Below, piece after piece: positions 6,027 through 8,405 of a DNA stretch of 8,405 nucleotides. The stretch comes from Nitrospinaceae bacterium (GTDB lineage Bacteria > Nitrospinota > Nitrospinia > Nitrospinales > VA-1), in the NCBI GenBank assembly GCA_029261675.1, contig JAJDBA010000267.1, positions 1 through 8,405 of the forward strand. The letters are read 5' to 3'. The translations under genes were made by a program, and so were the position numbers. A model generated the notes under the pieces. The model saw nothing but the letters and a program-made list of their open reading frames with translations. It did not search any database and was not told where the DNA came from. How positions within the stretch are numbered: the first letter of the stretch is position 1; each line of letters opens with the position of its first letter.

Positions 6027-6035
6027 TGATATAGT
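6027..6035 (+). promoter_or_regulatory. Candidate extended -10 promoter of the DHH-CBS-PAP gene
   Basis: TGATATAGT gives TGn plus a 5-of-6 -10 hexamer, with only a weak -35 (TTCCAA, 18 bases upstream). The start of transcription would be near 6042, 27 bases before the ATG at 6069. The gene may alternatively be read through from the upstream pair; no terminator is visible between them. Confidence 0.35.
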
Positions 6036-6068
6036 TATGCCACCCCTTGAAAAAACTGTTCTATAGCG

Positions 6069-8405
6069 ATGCAAATAATTACTACACATTTAAATGCGGA
6101 TTTTGATTGCATAGCCTCGATGATGGCGGCAAAAAAGATATACCCCGAGGCCTTTCTCGTTTTACCAGGAAGTTCTGAAAGTAAGGTGAATGAATTTTTG
6201 CAGCAAGAAAAGTTCCCGCTAGAGTTCAAACGTGTCAAAGATATCCAGATGGATAAAATTACTTTACTCGTTTTGGTGGATACCCATGACCCAAAACGGA
6301 TTGGAGCGTTTTCTCCTGTGATGGCTGACCCAAATGTCAAAGTCCACATTTATGACCACCATAAGAATCCTGTTCTGGAGGGTGGAGTTGAAAAAATGGT
6401 CGTTGAAAATAGGGGAGCGTGCACATCTATTTTCTCTGAAATACTTGAAGAGAATAATATTTCTTTGACCGTTGAAGAAAGCTCATTGATGGCTCTGGGG
6501 ATTTATCAGGATACCCACTCCCTGACTTCTTCCTCAACCACTCCCGAAGATTTAGTGGCAGTGAGTCATTTGCTACGAAAAGGGGCGGATCTGGATCGAG
6601 TTGCGCGGTACATGTCGCAAAAATTAAACTTGGAGCAACTGGGTGTTTTTAATGAACTGGTGGCGAATTTAGACAGCCAACTCATAAATGGAATTGAACT
6701 AACAATTGCCACAGCATCGGTGGAAGACTATGTCAGTGATCTGGCTTATGTAGCAAGCCGTATACTGGAATTGGAAAACTTGAATGCATTATTTGTCATT
6801 GTTCGGATGGATAAAAGAATTTATTTGATAGCGCGAAGCCGCGGTCATGAAGTCGATGTTTCGCGAGTAGCGGAAGTGTTTGAGGGGGGAGGTCATCGTA
6901 ACGCGGCATCAGCCAGTATAAAAGATATAACACTGGTGCAGGCACGAGAAAAACTCTGCACGATTTTGTCTGAAGTTGTGCAACCTGCGCATCGGATAAA
7001 AGATGTGATGCACTTTCCCGTAGTCTCGGTTGCAGCGCATGATTCCATACGCTCTGCGGAGTCGGTTCTTACATTATATAACCTGAATACATTGCCTGTT
7101 TTATTAAATGAAAAGCCGGTGGGATTGATAACCCGGCAGATTGTGGAAAAAGCGATTCATCATAAATTGGAAGAGGATTGTGTTGAGGAATTTATGATTC
7201 AACGGTTTTCAGTGACCTCGCCCGATGAGTTTTTTAATTCGGTGATTCCTCTAATAATTGAAGAAAAACAGAAGCTGATTCCTGTTGTAAATCCTGAAGA
7301 TAAATTGGTAGGTGTGGTGAGCCGTGGCGATATTTTACGCGAATTGCATGCTGATGAAGGTGAAGATAGAAATCCTGCGAGTTCTCATAAAAAAATAAAA
7401 AGTTTACTTAAGGAAAGATTAGGGCAAGACTTACTGAACCTGTTGGAAAGGATTTCGCAAGTAGCCAATCGATCTAAAGTCTCCGTCTTTGCGGTCGGTG
7501 GGTTCGTTCGAGATCTGTTGTTAAATATTACCAATAAAGATATTGATATCGTCGTTGAAGGCGATGGAATACTATTTGCCTCCCATCTTGCGGAAGAGTT
7601 TGGAGGCAGAGTTAAGTCCCATGAAAAATTTGGGACTTCGGTGGTTATTTTTCCGGATGGATATCGTATTGATGTAGCCACGGCGCGACTGGAATATTAT
7701 GAGCATCCTGGGGCATTACCGACAGTCGAGCAAAGCTCAGTAAAGTCGGATTTGTATAGACGAGATTTTACGGTCAATAGCATTGCTGTGAAATTAAACG
7801 GGGAGGATGCTTTTTGCCTGATCGATTTTTTTAACGGTGAAAGAGATATTAAAAATAAAGAAATTCATGTTTTACATAATTTAAGCTTTATTGAAGACCC
7901 GTGTCGATTGTTTCGGGCTATAAGGTTTGAGCAACGGTATGGCTTTAAGATTAGCAGACAGACGGAAGCCTTTATGAAAGTAGCTATAAAAAAAAGGCTG
8001 TTAGATTCCTTGAGTGGTACGCGACTTTTAAATGAGATAATTTTAATTCTTAAGGAGAACCAACCCTTAAAATGTATTTTAAGGATGAAGGAGCTTGGTC
8101 TTTTGCAATTCGCATCAGCGCAAATGGTCGATATTCAGGCTCTGGAAAAGATTCCAACTGTACTGTCTTGGGCTGAATTTATTTCACTTCCTGAGGAACC
8201 GGAAGTTTGGTATGTGTATTTTTTGTCTTTGGTTTATTCTCTGGATGAAGAATCTTTTGTGCAAATTTCCGAAAGATTGCAAATGCAGGCACGATTAAAA
8301 AAATCTTTGACCCAGGATAGAGAGACCTGCAAGGAAAGTTTGAGGCTTCTTAAAAAGGATAAGGACTGGAGTCCGGAGACGATCTATAATCAATTTTCGG
8401 GATTT
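6069..8405 (+). CDS. DHH-DHHA1-CBS-CBS-class II nucleotidyltransferase fusion (3' end outside window)
   Basis: The frame is open for 779 codons to the window end. The ATG at 6069 is the only good start after an in-frame TGA at 6048; no Shine-Dalgarno is evident. Residues 1-170 form a DHH phosphoesterase: HLNADFDC (7-14), VDTHD (Asp71), DHH (96-98) and QDTHS (Asp148) supply all metal ligands. DHHA1 follows, with GGGHRNAA (273-280). Two CBS domains cover about 310-425, typically a site for adenine nucleotides. A class II poly(A) polymerase/tRNA nucleotidyltransferase head begins near 470: GGFVRD (477-482), catalytic DID (491-493), RRDFT (564-568) and EDPCR (609-613), the NTP-selecting EDxxR motif. 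The family adds CCA, CC, A or poly(A) to RNA 3' ends; the DHH part resembles NrnA-type nanoRNase/pAp phosphatase. The same fusion is known in Geobacter-like and related bacteria. Which nucleotides are added cannot be told here. Confidence 0.9.
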   Translation, partial: MQIITTHLNADFDCIASMMAAKKIYPEAFLVLPGSSESKVNEFLQQEKFPLEFKRVKDIQMDKITLLVLVDTHDPKRIGAFSPVMADPNVKVHIYDHHKNPVLEGGVEKMVVENRGACTSIFSEILEENNISLTVEESSLMALGIYQDTHSLTSSSTTPEDLVAVSHLLRKGADLDRVARYMSQKLNLEQLGVFNELVANLDSQLINGIELTIATASVEDYVSDLAYVASRILELENLNALFVIVRMDKRIYLIARSRGHEVDVSRVAEVFEGGGHRNAASASIKDITLVQAREKLCTILSEVVQPAHRIKDVMHFPVVSVAAHDSIRSAESVLTLYNLNTLPVLLNEKPVGLITRQIVEKAIHHKLEEDCVEEFMIQRFSVTSPDEFFNSVIPLIIEEKQKLIPVVNPEDKLVGVVSRGDILRELHADEGEDRNPASSHKKIKSLLKERLGQDLLNLLERISQVANRSKVSVFAVGGFVRDLLLNITNKDIDIVVEGDGILFASHLAEEFGGRVKSHEKFGTSVVIFPDGYRIDVATARLEYYEHPGALPTVEQSSVKSDLYRRDFTVNSIAVKLNGEDAFCLIDFFNGERDIKNKEIHVLHNLSFIEDPCRLFRAIRFEQRYGFKISRQTEAFMKVAIKKRLLDSLSGTRLLNEIILILKENQPLKCILRMKELGLLQFASAQMVDIQALEKIPTVLSWAEFISLPEEPEVWYVYFLSLVYSLDEESFVQISERLQMQARLKKSLTQDRETCKESLRLLKKDKDWSPETIYNQFSGF

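Noticed and set aside
6037..6066. A 9-codon leader ORF (MPPLEKTVL) ending 2 bases before the ATG of the DHH-CBS-PAP gene.
   Set aside because: It has no Shine-Dalgarno and would lie partly upstream of the transcription start predicted from the TGATATAGT element at 6027-6035. It would matter only if the transcript comes from upstream genes.
6035..6349. A 104-codon - strand frame over the start of the DHH gene.
   Set aside because: It is antisense to the DHH catalytic motifs, which are continuous on the + strand; the peptide shows no family resemblance.

Overview
The window comes from a Gram-negative (diderm) bacterium. Four products carry Sec-type signal peptides and look periplasmic, and the disulfide-handling proteins fit an envelope with a periplasm. 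Base composition is moderately AT-rich by eye. The gene types fit a deep-branching group such as Nitrospinota or the former deltaproteobacteria: a DHH/CBS/poly(A)-polymerase fusion, an Mrp ATPase without an N-terminal MIP18 domain, a SurA-like/DsbA-like fusion and a serine protease fused to TPRs. That placement is inference, because the window holds no rRNA or other marker. No transposase, integrase, CRISPR array, tRNA or phage gene was seen. It reads as chromosomal core or lineage-specific housekeeping DNA.

Left part (1-2212): the 3' two thirds of an M28-family, glutaminyl-cyclase-like metalloenzyme on the + strand meets a - strand gene tail to tail. The two stop codons share bases. The - strand gene encodes an exported trypsin-like protease followed by six contiguous TPR repeats. 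Upstream of it lies a consensus extended -10 promoter with a perfect inverted repeat directly upstream.

Centre (2213-4154): a - strand gene encodes a secreted protein made of two nearly identical DUF4399-type domains, followed by a hairpin that may be its terminator. It is divergent from mrp, which encodes an iron-sulfur carrier ATPase with an additional N-terminal four-cysteine cluster. The 292-bp divergent spacer has a perfect TTGACA and two small GC-rich hairpins next to the mrp Shine-Dalgarno sequence. No other gene is visible there.

Right part (4155-8405): behind a 220-bp spacer with a good promoter and a nested inverted repeat lie two + strand genes 28 bp apart. The first encodes an exported SurA-N-like/DsbA-like fusion with a CPFC active site. 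The second encodes a free-standing periplasmic DsbD-alpha-like domain with no membrane part. Together they suggest a periplasmic thiol-redox/folding pair in which the DsbD-alpha-like protein may exchange electrons with the fusion protein. The last gene runs off the window after 779 codons. It is a DHH-DHHA1-CBS-CBS-nucleotidyltransferase fusion joining a nanoRNase/pAp-phosphatase-type module to a class II tRNA nucleotidyltransferase/poly(A) polymerase.

Nothing here is a clear defence or mobile system. The most unusual items are the periplasmic redox pair, the internally duplicated DUF4399 protein, and the multi-enzyme RNA-processing fusion.
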